Origin: Rhopalosiphum padi | Taxonomy: Eukaryota; Arthropoda; Insecta; Hemiptera; Aphididae | Assembly: GCF_020882245.1 (NCBI RefSeq) | Contig: NC_083600.1 | Location: 22,568,001-22,632,000, forward strand | Direction of reading: 5' to 3' | Length of the DNA: 64,000 nt | Shown here: in pieces, positions 1 to 10,720 of the stretch | Numbering within the stretch: position 1 is the stretch's first letter | Layout: each line of letters starts with the position of its first letter | The notes under the pieces: model-generated | Told to the model about the DNA's origin: nothing | The model's database searches: none | The model's input: the letters and a program-made list of their open reading frames with translations, nothing else | Position numbers and translations under genes: made by a program

Positions 1-3000
1 TTAAATAAATGACCTTATCTTTACATTTAATGTATGAAGTTTTTAAGCATTCTATTAAACAATTTAAATCGTTTAAAAGCTTTAAGCCAATCAGCTTATA
101 ATATTATAATCTTAAAATATGCACATAATATAATATAAAATATGAGAAAAAATTTAAATCGGATAAAATTCAGTGAAAACATTCGTTATTATACATTAGT
201 AGTAAATGTATTAATCTAAATATGTATGTAAAATACAACAAGGTTCGAGGTCTAATACATCGTTATGTGTTTAATGATTAAAATTATTTTTGTTTACCTT
301 TAACTGTGATAGTATTATCGTTACGACGTACATCATTCGAGTTGTGTCTACGACTTAAGTCCCTCCTCGTCTACGCAAGTTAAACCATCACGTGAGTACT
401 ATAATAATAATAATCATTTATTATTTTTTATAAGTATGTATTATTTCGTATAGGTACTTGGGTATTATTAGTAATTATTATTGAACGGGCATATTATTGT
501 ACTTGTATAATACTAAAAACATGCAGTGTTAGTATTATATTACTGCAATTAAAAGGGCTCGAAAAATAGATCTCAGTGATATTATGAAAGGTCCGACATG
601 TACATAATTTACCCACTATGTTAAATAAAAGTAATACGTATAACGTAGTGAGTAAAAAAAAATAATAATAATATTAAATAAAATAACTGATGACATATTT
701 GTTAATAACATATAAATAGTATACAGGTATATTTTCAAGCCCGGATAAAGGATAAAGGAGGGGTTGACATGGCCACGGGCCCACGATAAATATATGCCTA
801 CAAAGGAATAGAACATAATCATCTAATATTTTGCCTAATTAATAAAAAACTTTTATAATTTAAAAATTATATCATACATTATATATTATATCATATATTT
901 TTATCTTTTACATAATCTAATTATTCTAATTATCAAACTTCTTCTTTAGTAATTTGTGTACCTATAAATTGCATTAAAAGCTACAGACCTATAATAATTG
1001 ATAAATGTTAGAGGATATTATAAGTTTTAAGTTATAGCTATAGAATTACTGTTCATAATACGAAAAAATATAATATCTTATATTTAAAATAATAATATTT
1101 TACATTTTATTGAATATATATACATCATTATTAAATTCTATAAATAAACTTAGTTGATAATTTTTCTATTAATAATTATTTAAGCATACTATAACAACTA
1201 TTCATAAAAATTCAAAAACATAATTGGTTTTAACTAGATTGATCTTTATTCAATTTTAATGTTTTTTCTTCAAAATGTTTTTAAAAACGTGAACAATAAA
1301 ATGGTAATCTTAAAAATATAAAAAAAAATTTAGTTGTATAATTTTTTTTTTAATGACTTTTGAATTTTTGAAAAAAAATTGACTCTTATGCCATTCAATC
1401 ATAATTTCTATATACTCATTACTGTAAAAAACTCGCATTTAAATAATTAAATATAATATGAATTTTCCACGGAGTTACTAAAGGTGATAGGGACTTTTGG
1501 GACATATTGTATAACATGGATGAAAACTAATAAATTAAAGGAGCTGAGTTTTATTTTTATCAAGTTTTTATTTTAATTGCTAGAAAAAAAATTATTTTAG
1601 AAAAAAAATATTGATTTTGTAAAAAAACTTTTCTAAAAGGGTTCTTTAAAAAAAGTGGTAAAAATATTAGTATGATAAACGCGTATGTGTATTGGCTAAA
1701 ATTGTTGATACGTTCGTTCTTTATGGCAGGTAGATGACGGTCGTACAATAAGCGTATAAAAATATCATAATTTATTATACTGCATGTAAAGAGTATTTCT
1801 ACAACATATGACACTATTACTATAATTGCATTCGAAAAAGTGGTTAAATAACTGAGTTTCTTTTTTCATTTTAATATTTTATCTAGAAATATACCATAAT
1901 ACATCCACGTGCCAAATGATATATCACACGGTTTTTGCACCAATTTTCACTTTAATGGCTACCGTTCGGTCTAATAATATAAACGACTTTGAATGCGCAT
2001 TTGTATATTACACTTGATTTATCATCAGACGTTTTGATGTAGTGATGAAAATAATATAATATACATGCGTTTTTGACACTCAGCTGCAACGGTGCCGACT
2101 TTCGATAGCCACTTATTATGATATTCAAGTAAGTATTATTACTTGCCAATTTTATCGTCTTTAAAAATCAAATTTTTTAGATATGCATCGCGTCCTTGAC
2201 ATATATAACAATAATATTATACTAAGCACATGATTTATAAAAAATTAATAGGTTTTTATTCATATTGATTTATATAAACTGGAATCTAGATATATTATTG
2301 TCATACTAAACCTAGCTATTTTGGTGCATTTAAAATTACTGAGTGTGCCTATAATTTCAACCTATATAAAAGTATTCGACTAAATACTCAAAAACTTATG
2401 ATTCGATGTTCAAACCCATAATACAGCCAACGATTCAGCGCCTAATTTATATCTCAGTCGGAGCAGAAAGCACATTTATTTGAATTATAATAAAATAAAT
2501 TATATTATTATCTATTATATTCTATTATTCGAAGTTTCGATAGTGTCTAAGTGTATTTTAATACTTAGGTACTTAACATGAAACAAAAAAAAACTACCAA
2601 AACATAATTTAATTGTAAACAAAGTTCAAACATTTACTTTTACTCAGAATTAATTGTTCCACCACCCAAATTATAACTTTCCATGTACCAAACGTACGTG
2701 CAATTAATAATAATAATAATACACCTACAGTGTCAATTATTGCGTTTTAAGAATGGAACAAAAACATTTCATCGTACATCATAACAATTATTTAAAAACA
2801 ATTTCCCTTTATATTTTCACAATATTATTAATGTCTTGATTAAAATGAGTTGTATAACAAACTAAAGAACGTTTTTTGAATAAAATATCACTTTTCAGAT
2901 AATGTGTGTGAAACTTCAGTTTTATACAAAAGTACACAACAATGTTAAATTCTCCCCCATCCAATGGTTATCATAATAATCATATTATTATAAAAATTCT

Positions 3001-3864
3001 AAATTAAAAATTAATCATATCCGTATTTTTTTTTACAATTGCTGTGATATTATGGAAATGAATCAAAACTAAATTAAACTATCGAAGTTTGCGCGTAAAC
3101 AATTGTTTTTATAAAGTAAAACTAATATAAATAATAATTTATTACAACAACGCAGTAACTCAATTAGGTGAATTCGATATTCTTAGTTTGAATAACGCTA
3201 TTAAGGTGGCTAAAGACGGTCAAGAAATATATTGTTTTAAGATCTTTCGCTAAGACAAAACTGTGATACTTTTGCTAATCTAATTTTTATTTCGCAACAA
3301 ATACGAACAGATTTTTGAAATTGTACTCTTGATCATTCAAAACTTCATAAAATTTAAACAGTTCAAAGTTTGTTGGAAATGAATAGTAAATACACGATTT
3401 AAATTATTTCGAAGATTTCAAGTAAATTAAGTTTGCTATCGATTATAAAATATAAATAAATATGAATTTAGATATAAATTGTTCATAATTTTATGAAATT
3501 AATTGCATACTTGTATCGTTAATCTTTTACAATATGGAAGTTCAAAATGTTCAAATAGTTCAAAAAAAGTTCGAGCAAAAAATGTAATTCGAGTTTGATC
3601 CAAACAGTTCGATAAAATAATAAGTTGTATAATAGAATAAAATATTTAGTCAATATTTTAAACGTTTTTACTAGTGTATAATATCTAGCCGTAAATTGAT
3701 ATTACTAAAAACACAACGATTAGGTTCTAGATGAGACGTCAAAGGAATCTTAAAGTTTTACAGAATTAAAACCAGCACAGTGAAATTCCATTAATTTTGC
3801 TCAGCAAAAGCATTTTTCTGTTCAAAAAATGATTTGGTATGCAGTCACTTTTTAATTATTTTAA
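1..3864. other. AT-rich noncoding tract
   Basis: I see no supported gene here. The tract is AT-rich with short A/T homopolymers, small (AAT)n runs near 403 and 2708, and frames no longer than about 84 codons that have no start context or codon bias. A slightly CpG-richer spot lies at about 310-395 and contains a cacGTGAGTac donor-like word near 388. The stretch at about 3300-3610 repeats gttcaaa/gttcga words and may be an old, unrecognised repeat. Confidence 0.7.
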
Positions 3865-4260
3865 TGCATGCATGCGCGTGAGTATCAGTATAATACGGGT
3901 CACGGACATGGTGTGTACAGCGCACATAATGTATTTACTTTGTACACATTAACAAGTCGCATTACTCTACATTAATACAACCACCCCAAGAAAATTACAG
4001 ACTAAAACCACTTTAAAACAAAAAGAAATAAATCAAATCGGTATCGTTTTTATCATTCACGACGGTCGAAATCCAAAACGATTCAATCTGCTAACTCGTG
4101 AGTGGCGATAAACGATACGAAACTGTACACAACTGTAGGCTGCCGTAATATAGAAACGGTAAAATGTCATCACAACAGAGCGACGTCGCGATAGTCAATT
4201 TAATATACGATACATGTACCTACGCAAATACGCAATACAATATCATAGCCATTCTAGAGC
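3865..4260. promoter_or_regulatory. CpG-richer patch, possible cis-regulatory DNA
   Basis: CpG words are clearly denser here than in the flanks (tgcgcgtgag, tacgggtcacgg, cagcgcac, gagcgacgtcgcgat), and base composition is nearer balanced. Two GTGAGT donor-like words occur, near 3880 and 4097. No open frame with coding character was found. In an AT-rich insect genome such patches often mark regulatory DNA or untranslated exons. That role is inferred from composition alone. Confidence 0.3.
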
Positions 4261-4639
4261 GGTAGATGTATATGAAATACGCGAAAAACGAATGTTTTAA
4301 AGTTGAAACACAACCCACGCATGTCTGCACCTATTTCTTGTTTTTATTATTTGTATTGCAGACAATTTTATATTTAAAACGCCGAGTGAGACGAAAAAGC
4401 TATCGGTATTTTATTATGACCGGCTTTTGTTTATGTATATTTGTTTTTTTTTCTTTTTTATACGAATCTATAAAAGCACTGTATATGAAAACAAAGACGT
4501 GTAACAGTAGATGTTTTCAGACGGTTTCTCGTTGGATATACATATACGACATACGTGTATACTGTATGCATATGATATATAATGTAATATGCGTAGGTTA
4601 AACGGTCGGAAATTGAATATAAATCGCATTTTGGGTATA

Positions 4640-4860
4640 TTAAAATTTCGAAACTCCACTCTTTGTTACGAATATTATACGCGAAAAATACGAGCGATAA
4701 CAGAAAACTGTTGAGATATTTTCGGTTGCTTGGCGTTGCCGAACACCCATGCGGCATCGCGTCTTTCTGCTCGTCTCCGACTATATTGCATAATATACAC
4801 CTCCGAATACGACGGCGGTCCTACGACAAACAGCAAGAGAATTGATGTCGATGGAAGTCA
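4640..4860 (+). other. CpG-richer patch with weak open frames
   Basis: A frame of about 60 codons is open at 4663-4845 in a locally GC-richer stretch (gcgttgccgaacacccatgcggcatcgcg). It begins with TTG rather than ATG, resembles no family I know, and overlaps other open frames, as expected when stop codons become rare in CpG-rich DNA. I treat the patch as noncoding or possibly untranslated exon sequence. Confidence 0.2.
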
Positions 4861-5207
4861 CAGTGTTTACATATGGAAATAATAATAAACATTGTCGTCA
4901 TTCTCGGAAAGTCTTTCGTCTTCTCAATCATCATCTATTCATCAATCTATATCACCGCCGTATTCCGTCTCTATATTTTCTTTACGCCCTTATTCTTCAC
5001 AGAGCTCTTAGTCATTTCAATTTTCTTTAGCTCGCCGCCACCACACTTCTCCGTAGAATTTATGATGATAACATTTAAAATACTTTTCTGGTAGTCACCG
5101 CTAAATTGACTAGTGAACTCAACACAGACTTTCAAACTTGAAGGATAATGTAACTCGTACATATTGTATCCATATAATGTTATTTTAAGTTAAACAAATT
5201 TTTTTTT

Positions 5208-5224
5208 GAATGAATGAATGAATG
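5208..5224. repeat. (GAAT)n microsatellite
   Basis: About four tandem copies of GAAT are read directly; the run then degrades to gatgac. Confidence 0.8.
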
Positions 5225-5838
5225 ATGACAGAATATGTTCTTAAAATAACATTTTTGAATACTTCTGTGTAAAAATATGATTTTGAACAATTATTTTATC
5301 AGTTATAAACAATTAAAATTATGATAAGTGGAGTATTAACTAGTGTACCAACATTTTACGTAGTGCATTTAAGCCACTCCTCTCCACTTTTTAAAAAATG
5401 CAAAAAAAACTGTGGTTTTTCGTATTATTTAATAGAATACATTATTAAACTCTCTTGGAAAAATAATCGAAAACATACAATAAGGCTTTTTTTTAAAAAA
5501 AAAAAGAAAGAGACTGTTTATATTATACTTAAATTTATTATAAGGCTTGTAAAATGCATAGGTACAACTAACAGAAATATAATGTACACTGGTTTATTGT
5601 TGTGAGTTGAGAGAAACGTTGAAAAAGAATCGAGAATAGGAAATAGCGTTTATTCATAATGTAGATCAGAGGAAAAGGATAAAGTGGATGTAAAAAACGG
5701 ATCACGGAAGTATTATACTACTATAATATGAACAGTGCAAAAGGGAGAATCATACAAGGAAAGTCTATAGGAATTATTAAGTTATTACAATTTGCTTAGA
5801 CTTGAATTAATTTTATAGAACCTGGAGAGGTAATGAGT

Positions 5839-5847
5839 CAGGTAAGT
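5839..5847 (+). promoter_or_regulatory. Isolated consensus 5' splice-site word
   Basis: The word CAG|GTAAGT matches the metazoan U1-complementary donor consensus at every position, with the intron starting at 5842. The upstream 200 bases are purine-rich and less AT-rich than their surroundings, but they hold no convincing coding frame. If used, it would most likely end an untranslated exon or a noncoding RNA exon. A chance occurrence is equally possible. Confidence 0.2.
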
Positions 5848-6316
5848 TAGCGGTATAATAATATATTAGTATAACAACAGTGGTGAGATTCTAATAAAAA
5901 TCAAATTATTCTTTAGGCATCATTCATCTAGATCCTATTAAAATCGAATATGCTGTAAATATATAATACACCTCACTACAATATAACATATAGTATACTA
6001 TAATATAATGACTATGAAATAATAATAATAATAAAAAACCCGTGCAAAATAAATCATTGATATCAAATATTTCATCCGATACCAATGTGAGCACGATTTT
6101 TTTTTTTGGAATATATAATATATATATTTTAAAAACGAACGAAATTCTTTCGTAAATTCTAAAAATGTTAACTTAATTTTCTACAAGCTCGTATTATTTT
6201 AACGTCTGTTTTCACCACTGTGTCAAACTCGCTGAATACTTTAACCGTTTCACCACATAAAATTATTAATAATTATTATTATTATCAAATATTTATTATA
6301 TTATATATATATATAT

Positions 6317-6351
6317 ATAATTTACAATTAAGTTGTCTAATTGTAAATTAT
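6317..6351. repeat. Perfect 14-bp stem hairpin
   Basis: The arms 6317-6330 and 6338-6351 (core AATTTACAATTA / TAATTGTAAATT) pair perfectly around a 7-base loop, agttgtc. A (TA)n run precedes it. The stem is too short and AT-rich to suggest a microRNA precursor. It is more likely a chance palindrome or the remnant end of an element. Confidence 0.6.
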
Positions 6352-6474
6352 TTGAGAAAAATCTTGGTTGTATAAAACAAAGTGTTCTGCAATTTTTAGA
6401 GACTAATAATAATTTGTATAATACATGAATATTATAATTATTATTTTTTAGGTTAATTTCAGAATTATTATAGA

Positions 6475-6850
6475 CCCCTCGATACTTTAACTACATCTCT
6501 CCATGTTTTTCAGTTTATGAATAGTTGTTTGCCATATCTTACTTTTAGAAGCTTAACTATGTTTTTAGGTATTATCTGAAACTAGGCCGTTCCACATTAT
6601 CACCCATTATCATAGTCATCATTTCAATCAGCTTATTATCATTCGGTTTTCAAGAACACCTATTATAACTACTAGCTCATTACATATTGCTCTAATCTCT
6701 GTGTTTGATATGTATTTTCCTCCTCGTTTCTGTTGAGTCCATATATTTTATGTACGATTTCCTTTTCAAATATTATTCATCACTTTTTGTCTGTCTTTGT
6801 TGCTTCCCGTACTCCACATCCATGCAGTACTATATAGCCAACATGATTAT
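6475..6850 (-). pseudogene. Decayed RTE-type LINE reverse-transcriptase tail
   Basis: On the minus strand, 6770-6717 reads FEKEIVHKIYGLNRNEEE. It fits the stretch after the reverse-transcriptase domain in RTE-like and related non-LTR elements, where a W-x-L-x-K...FE-R-K-I-x-R-K-I-(Y/F)-G-P-x-R-N pattern is usual. Just upstream, in another frame, WSTGSNKDRQKVMNNI fits the preceding WxL...K(L/V)xxFE segment. Downstream, after several stops, IIGVLENR resembles the usual I(I/V)xxLKxRR block. At least two frameshifts and many stops make it non-functional. It is a dead 5'- and 3'-truncated copy. The family call rests on motif memory, not a search. Confidence 0.6.
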
Positions 6851-8219
6851 TTAATATAGTCTTAATTTTAATTTAAATAATGACGCTAGTGAAAAAATAA
6901 CACATATTACAAGCTGTTATGTTTTAATTAATTTTATCGTGATTATTCCTTCGTTAACTTGTCGATTAATGTAAACTTCTATATTTTTAAAATATGTCAC
7001 TGAAACAATGGTATTAGTTTTACAACTGTTTATCTTACGAATTCCTATACTACATTAACAAATATCAAAAAAAAAATAATAATAATAATAAAAAAATGCA
7101 AACAAAATAGTTGTTAATATTCATGAACCCCAAGTTTCAAAACGAATAACATCAAAATACGATCAACGCATGACAACTCCGTGATTATAAAATAATATAA
7201 CGATTTGAACGCAATTCTGGTTGCATTAACACTATCTATAAACCGTTGAAAAATACAAATCACTGCAGTATACCGAGAGAGCAAGTACGAATAATGCAAT
7301 TACAGTAAAAATATGTATACATAATAGAGTAGACGAGTGTATGTATTTTTATTGTACAGTCTCAACTTTACCAGACACATAAAGTTGCGAGCTATTAGAA
7401 CAACATCCAACAGCTGACTTAACAATATTATTATTATATGCAGACACGATGATGATTTTACGGTACAAAAACATGTTCGGTATACACACAAGATATAAAT
7501 GCAAACCTTGGTATTTTTGTAACGTACGATTCGGAAGATCTCCCAATGTATTTATGCGTGTATATCTACATAAAATTATATGCAGCCTACTCAATACATA
7601 TTACGTAAATACCATAAAAAAATCCACCTATTTTAACTATAAAGTATTGTATTAGAATACATTATGTTCGGGTTCCAGACTCGTGTATAAAATCATATTA
7701 ATTGTCAAAACTGTATTATCTCGGCTTTTGATGTTTTTCAGAAAAACAAATCGAAATTGTTTAAAAATTTAACAGTTATTGTATGTAAATGAATATAATT
7801 TTAAGTACCTGATTTGTGTAAGAAACTTTCACTGTTAAATCAATGAAAATAAAATAAGTATAAGTAAACATTATTTACATACCATACTATAATACGAATT
7901 ACATAAAAAAAGCTTCATCGAATACTGTTAAAAACCCCATTATATATGTATTTGTTAACTTATTATTTCAATAATCATCCTCTTATTTCCGAAGTTGATC
8001 ACAAGATTCGTATAATATTGACGAAAAACGTAATGTAAATTCAAGAATTCGTTTTGAAAGAGTTACTGTTTTAATCATCGTAGTTAACAAAAATAAATAA
8101 ATAAACATGGTCCATAGTGATACACTACCCATACAAGACAATTAGCTTGAAATCGTTACTCTTTAATACCTACTTATCGTTTTTAATATTTGCATAAAAT
8201 TATATAATCTGTTTAATGT
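6851..8219. other. AT-rich noncoding tract
   Basis: No supported gene. Several frames of 61-81 codons overlap at 7114-7655 on both strands. None has codon bias, a recognisable domain or splice borders I would trust. A short (AAT)n run lies near 7077-7090. Confidence 0.6.
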
Positions 8220-8400
8220 ATATTCTGGAACGCGTCGCTGTCTGGTCTCTGTAATTAAATAAGGTGGAAAATCGACTGAGTCGCGCTGTTTGTGTCCCGA
8301 AGTGACGTTTGGTAAGAACGAAAGTACCGGAGTTACGCTGTAGTGCTTGTTATTTGTACTTGCTCCACGACTGTTCGTCTATAATGATATCATCCAAAAA
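8220..8400. promoter_or_regulatory. Small CpG-richer patch
   Basis: The patch holds words such as gaacgcgtcgctg, gagtcgcgctg and cccgaagtgacg in otherwise AT-rich DNA, plus a ggtaagaacg donor-like word at about 8310. It has no coding frame. It may be regulatory or part of an untranslated exon; only composition supports this. Confidence 0.22.
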
Positions 8401-9779
8401 AGATTAAATATGACTTTCGAGTTAACCCAAGCTCTATACAGAATCGTTTTTTTTTTTTAACACAAAAGCTTATTGTTGTACTCAGATTTAAGACGACAAC
8501 AACGTATTATCATAATTTATAATTATATGCATACATATATTATATGGACAAAGAGAGGTCACTAATCCTGCAGCAAGGATTTTTTTAGTTTAATTAATGT
8601 TTATTTTGATGATCCGCCATAAAAAAATAAGAATATGTTATGACATTATGTTTGTTTTCACATAAAATAAATATTAATTTGGTTTAACAATTTAAGTGAA
8701 TTTATAAATTAACATTAGGTAATTTACAAAGTTTCGAGACAACCTACGAATTTAATATTATTTATGAAATAAGTCATGTACTGGTAACATTAAACAGTAA
8801 AACAATTATAATTAATTATTGAACATCAACTGTATTTTGTATAAATATGCTTAGAATAAAATCCAAATGTTTTATATAATAAAATAATATTCAATAACGT
8901 TATCACGTAGATTTAATTACAACTAATCAATGAGCGCTTATTTTCGATGGGGTTTTTTTTTTAATTTTAGTATGTAAAAAAATGTGTCTGTTAATACATA
9001 TTATATATGACGTAGACGTATTGTAGTAAATACATATCTAATAATTGGACTGTAGAGTGTCAAAAAACGTATTTCACATTCATCAAATTCTCGTTTTGAA
9101 ATCAAAATGATTTTAATTAATTAATTATTATAATAATCATATAATAACATTGGGTTTTAAACATGATTTCATTATTAAACAATATATGAAATAAAAAGAT
9201 AATAATAAAATTAAAGAATTAGAATTGCATATAATATAATTATTATTTATAAATATCATGTATACATTATATTATACTATGTATTATATGCGTCGTGACG
9301 TTAACCCACCCCATATATTCATATAGTGTTTCATTAACATGGAAAAATTTAATGTATTGTACATTACATATTGTATTGTTTGGGAGTTTTATCTAAAATA
9401 ATCTCGTTTAACGGTTCAAGGTAAAATATTTTCGAGTAAGCTTATACACCAAAAATAAATATAATATTAGATATTATATATGGACGAGAGACATTGGTAA
9501 TAAAAGCAATACGTGAGAAAGCGACTTATTTTTAGAGCGTAAAGAAACGTGTTGCGTAATAATAAAAACTTTATGACGCGAATCGAGATAATAATATATT
9601 ATACGAATCGATGTGTTATTATTTATTTATTTTTTTCTAGTCGTATAATGTACCCTATACAATACATATATACGCCTTTTCAGCGTTTTTTCTTCAAATG
9701 GTGATAGGATAAAAATAATAATATACAGTCTTGGGCAATAATAATTGCACGAAAGAGCAGGAAAAAAAATATATTATTA
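8401..9779. other. AT-rich noncoding tract
   Basis: Nothing beyond homopolymers, short palindromes and A/T microsatellite fragments. No open frame worth reporting. Confidence 0.65.
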
Positions 9780-9904
9780 TTAACTTCCCCCAAACGACGT
9801 TTACACTTCATTGACCTGGAGTTGTAGAAGAGGTAAAGAACGGCGGCCACCGTTTTACCGTATGACGGTAAAAAATTCAAAGACGCCGTACCTAAAGATA
9901 AAAA

Positions 9905-9963
9905 CAATAATAATAATAATAATAATAGTAATAGTAGTAGTAGTAGTAGTTGTAGTAGTAATA
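9905..9963. repeat. Compound (AAT)n/(AGT)n microsatellite
   Basis: Tandem AAT passes into TAGTAG with one TTG interruption, read directly. It produces spurious poly-isoleucine, poly-valine and, on the other strand, poly-leucine frames. Confidence 0.9.
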
Positions 9964-10475
9964 AGATACGATCCGACATATATTTGTATTGAAAACGAAA
10001 CGATATAACCTTTCTTCGGAATCGAAAGTTTTTTTTTTTAAAGTCCACGACCATGAATAACGGTCACGGACCTACCTATTATTTTATCTAAAGTATATAC
10101 CGACGATTTGCCCGCGTGGTACACACATCGTGTCTTAGTAGTACGTTATATTATAAAATCGTGTATGCTCACTCGGGTTATTTTATACAGGACATGTAAT
10201 CTCAGCTGGAATACGGACGTGGAGAGACGCGGCAGACAACAAACACCGAACACGCGCTAAGCTTCCTAAACTGACTAAGCCGTACCAAGGCAACTCTAAA
10301 ATTAATTGCATTTGAATGTCACGAACCGTGATGATTCGGGAGCGGATTACTTGATTATAATATTATGTACCTGTTACTCCCGGCCCGAGATGGTGCGCGT
10401 GCGTGTTTTTCTTTATAGATAAGGGTCGCGGGTACCAGACTCCCCGGATAATATATTATAATTCTGCGTGTCCTT

Positions 10476-10530
10476 ACTATTATTATTATTATTATTGTTT
10501 CTGTTGTTTTTGTTGTTGTTGTTGTTGTTG
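10476..10530. repeat. Compound (ATT)n/(TTG)n microsatellite
   Basis: (ATT)n at 10476-10496 is followed by ctgttgttttt and (TTG)n at about 10509-10530. It is the second compound triplet repeat within 600 bp. Confidence 0.9.
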
Positions 10531-10720
10531 TATACGCTATCGCTTCGTTCGTGTAATAATTTATATATTATTATATAATAATTGTAAGACCGACGATTAC
10601 AACGAAGATAATAGAACGGTGACGGTGGACATCGACAACCATGGAACGTCTCAAAATACACTAAAATAACAAATTAACATCAAGATAACCAACTCCCGTG
10701 AGTATAGAAAACGGACGGTG

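Larger units (their letters stand above)
4861..6474. other. AT-rich noncoding tract
   Basis: No supported gene. The tract includes a (GAAT)n microsatellite at 5208-5224, a near-perfect splice-donor word at 5839-5847, (AAT)n around 6020 and a perfect-stem hairpin at 6317-6351. Open frames such as the 94-codon one at 5321-5605 are low-complexity (lysine runs from poly-A) and show no coding bias. Confidence 0.6.
9780..10720. promoter_or_regulatory. CpG-rich region with two trinucleotide microsatellites
   Basis: The region is GC-richer and CpG-rich (ggacgtggagagacgcgg, cccggcccgagatggtgcgcgtgcg) and interrupted by the repeats at 9905-9963 and 10476-10530. A donor-like word cccGTGAGTat begins at 10698. 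Frames of up to 124 codons cross it on both strands, but they are largely poly-Leu/Ile/Val/Asn from the microsatellites and I do not accept them as genes. The composition suits a promoter or untranslated-exon region; that is inference. Confidence 0.35.

Noticed and set aside
4266..4757. Overlapping frames of 63-111 codons on both strands
   Set aside because: AT-driven hydrophobic translations with no family resemblance; both strands equally open.
6317..6351. microRNA precursor hairpin
   Set aside because: A 14-bp stem with a 7-base loop is too short for a pre-miRNA, and the arms are pure AT-rich sequence.
9680..10054. 124-codon minus-strand frame, the longest in the window
   Set aside because: Its core is poly-leucine encoded by the trinucleotide microsatellite at 9905-9963. 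No domain or codon bias outside it, and an overlapping plus frame exists.
10403..10669. Frames of 82-88 codons on both strands
   Set aside because: Poly-Tyr/Cys and poly-Asn translations of the ATT/TTG repeat.
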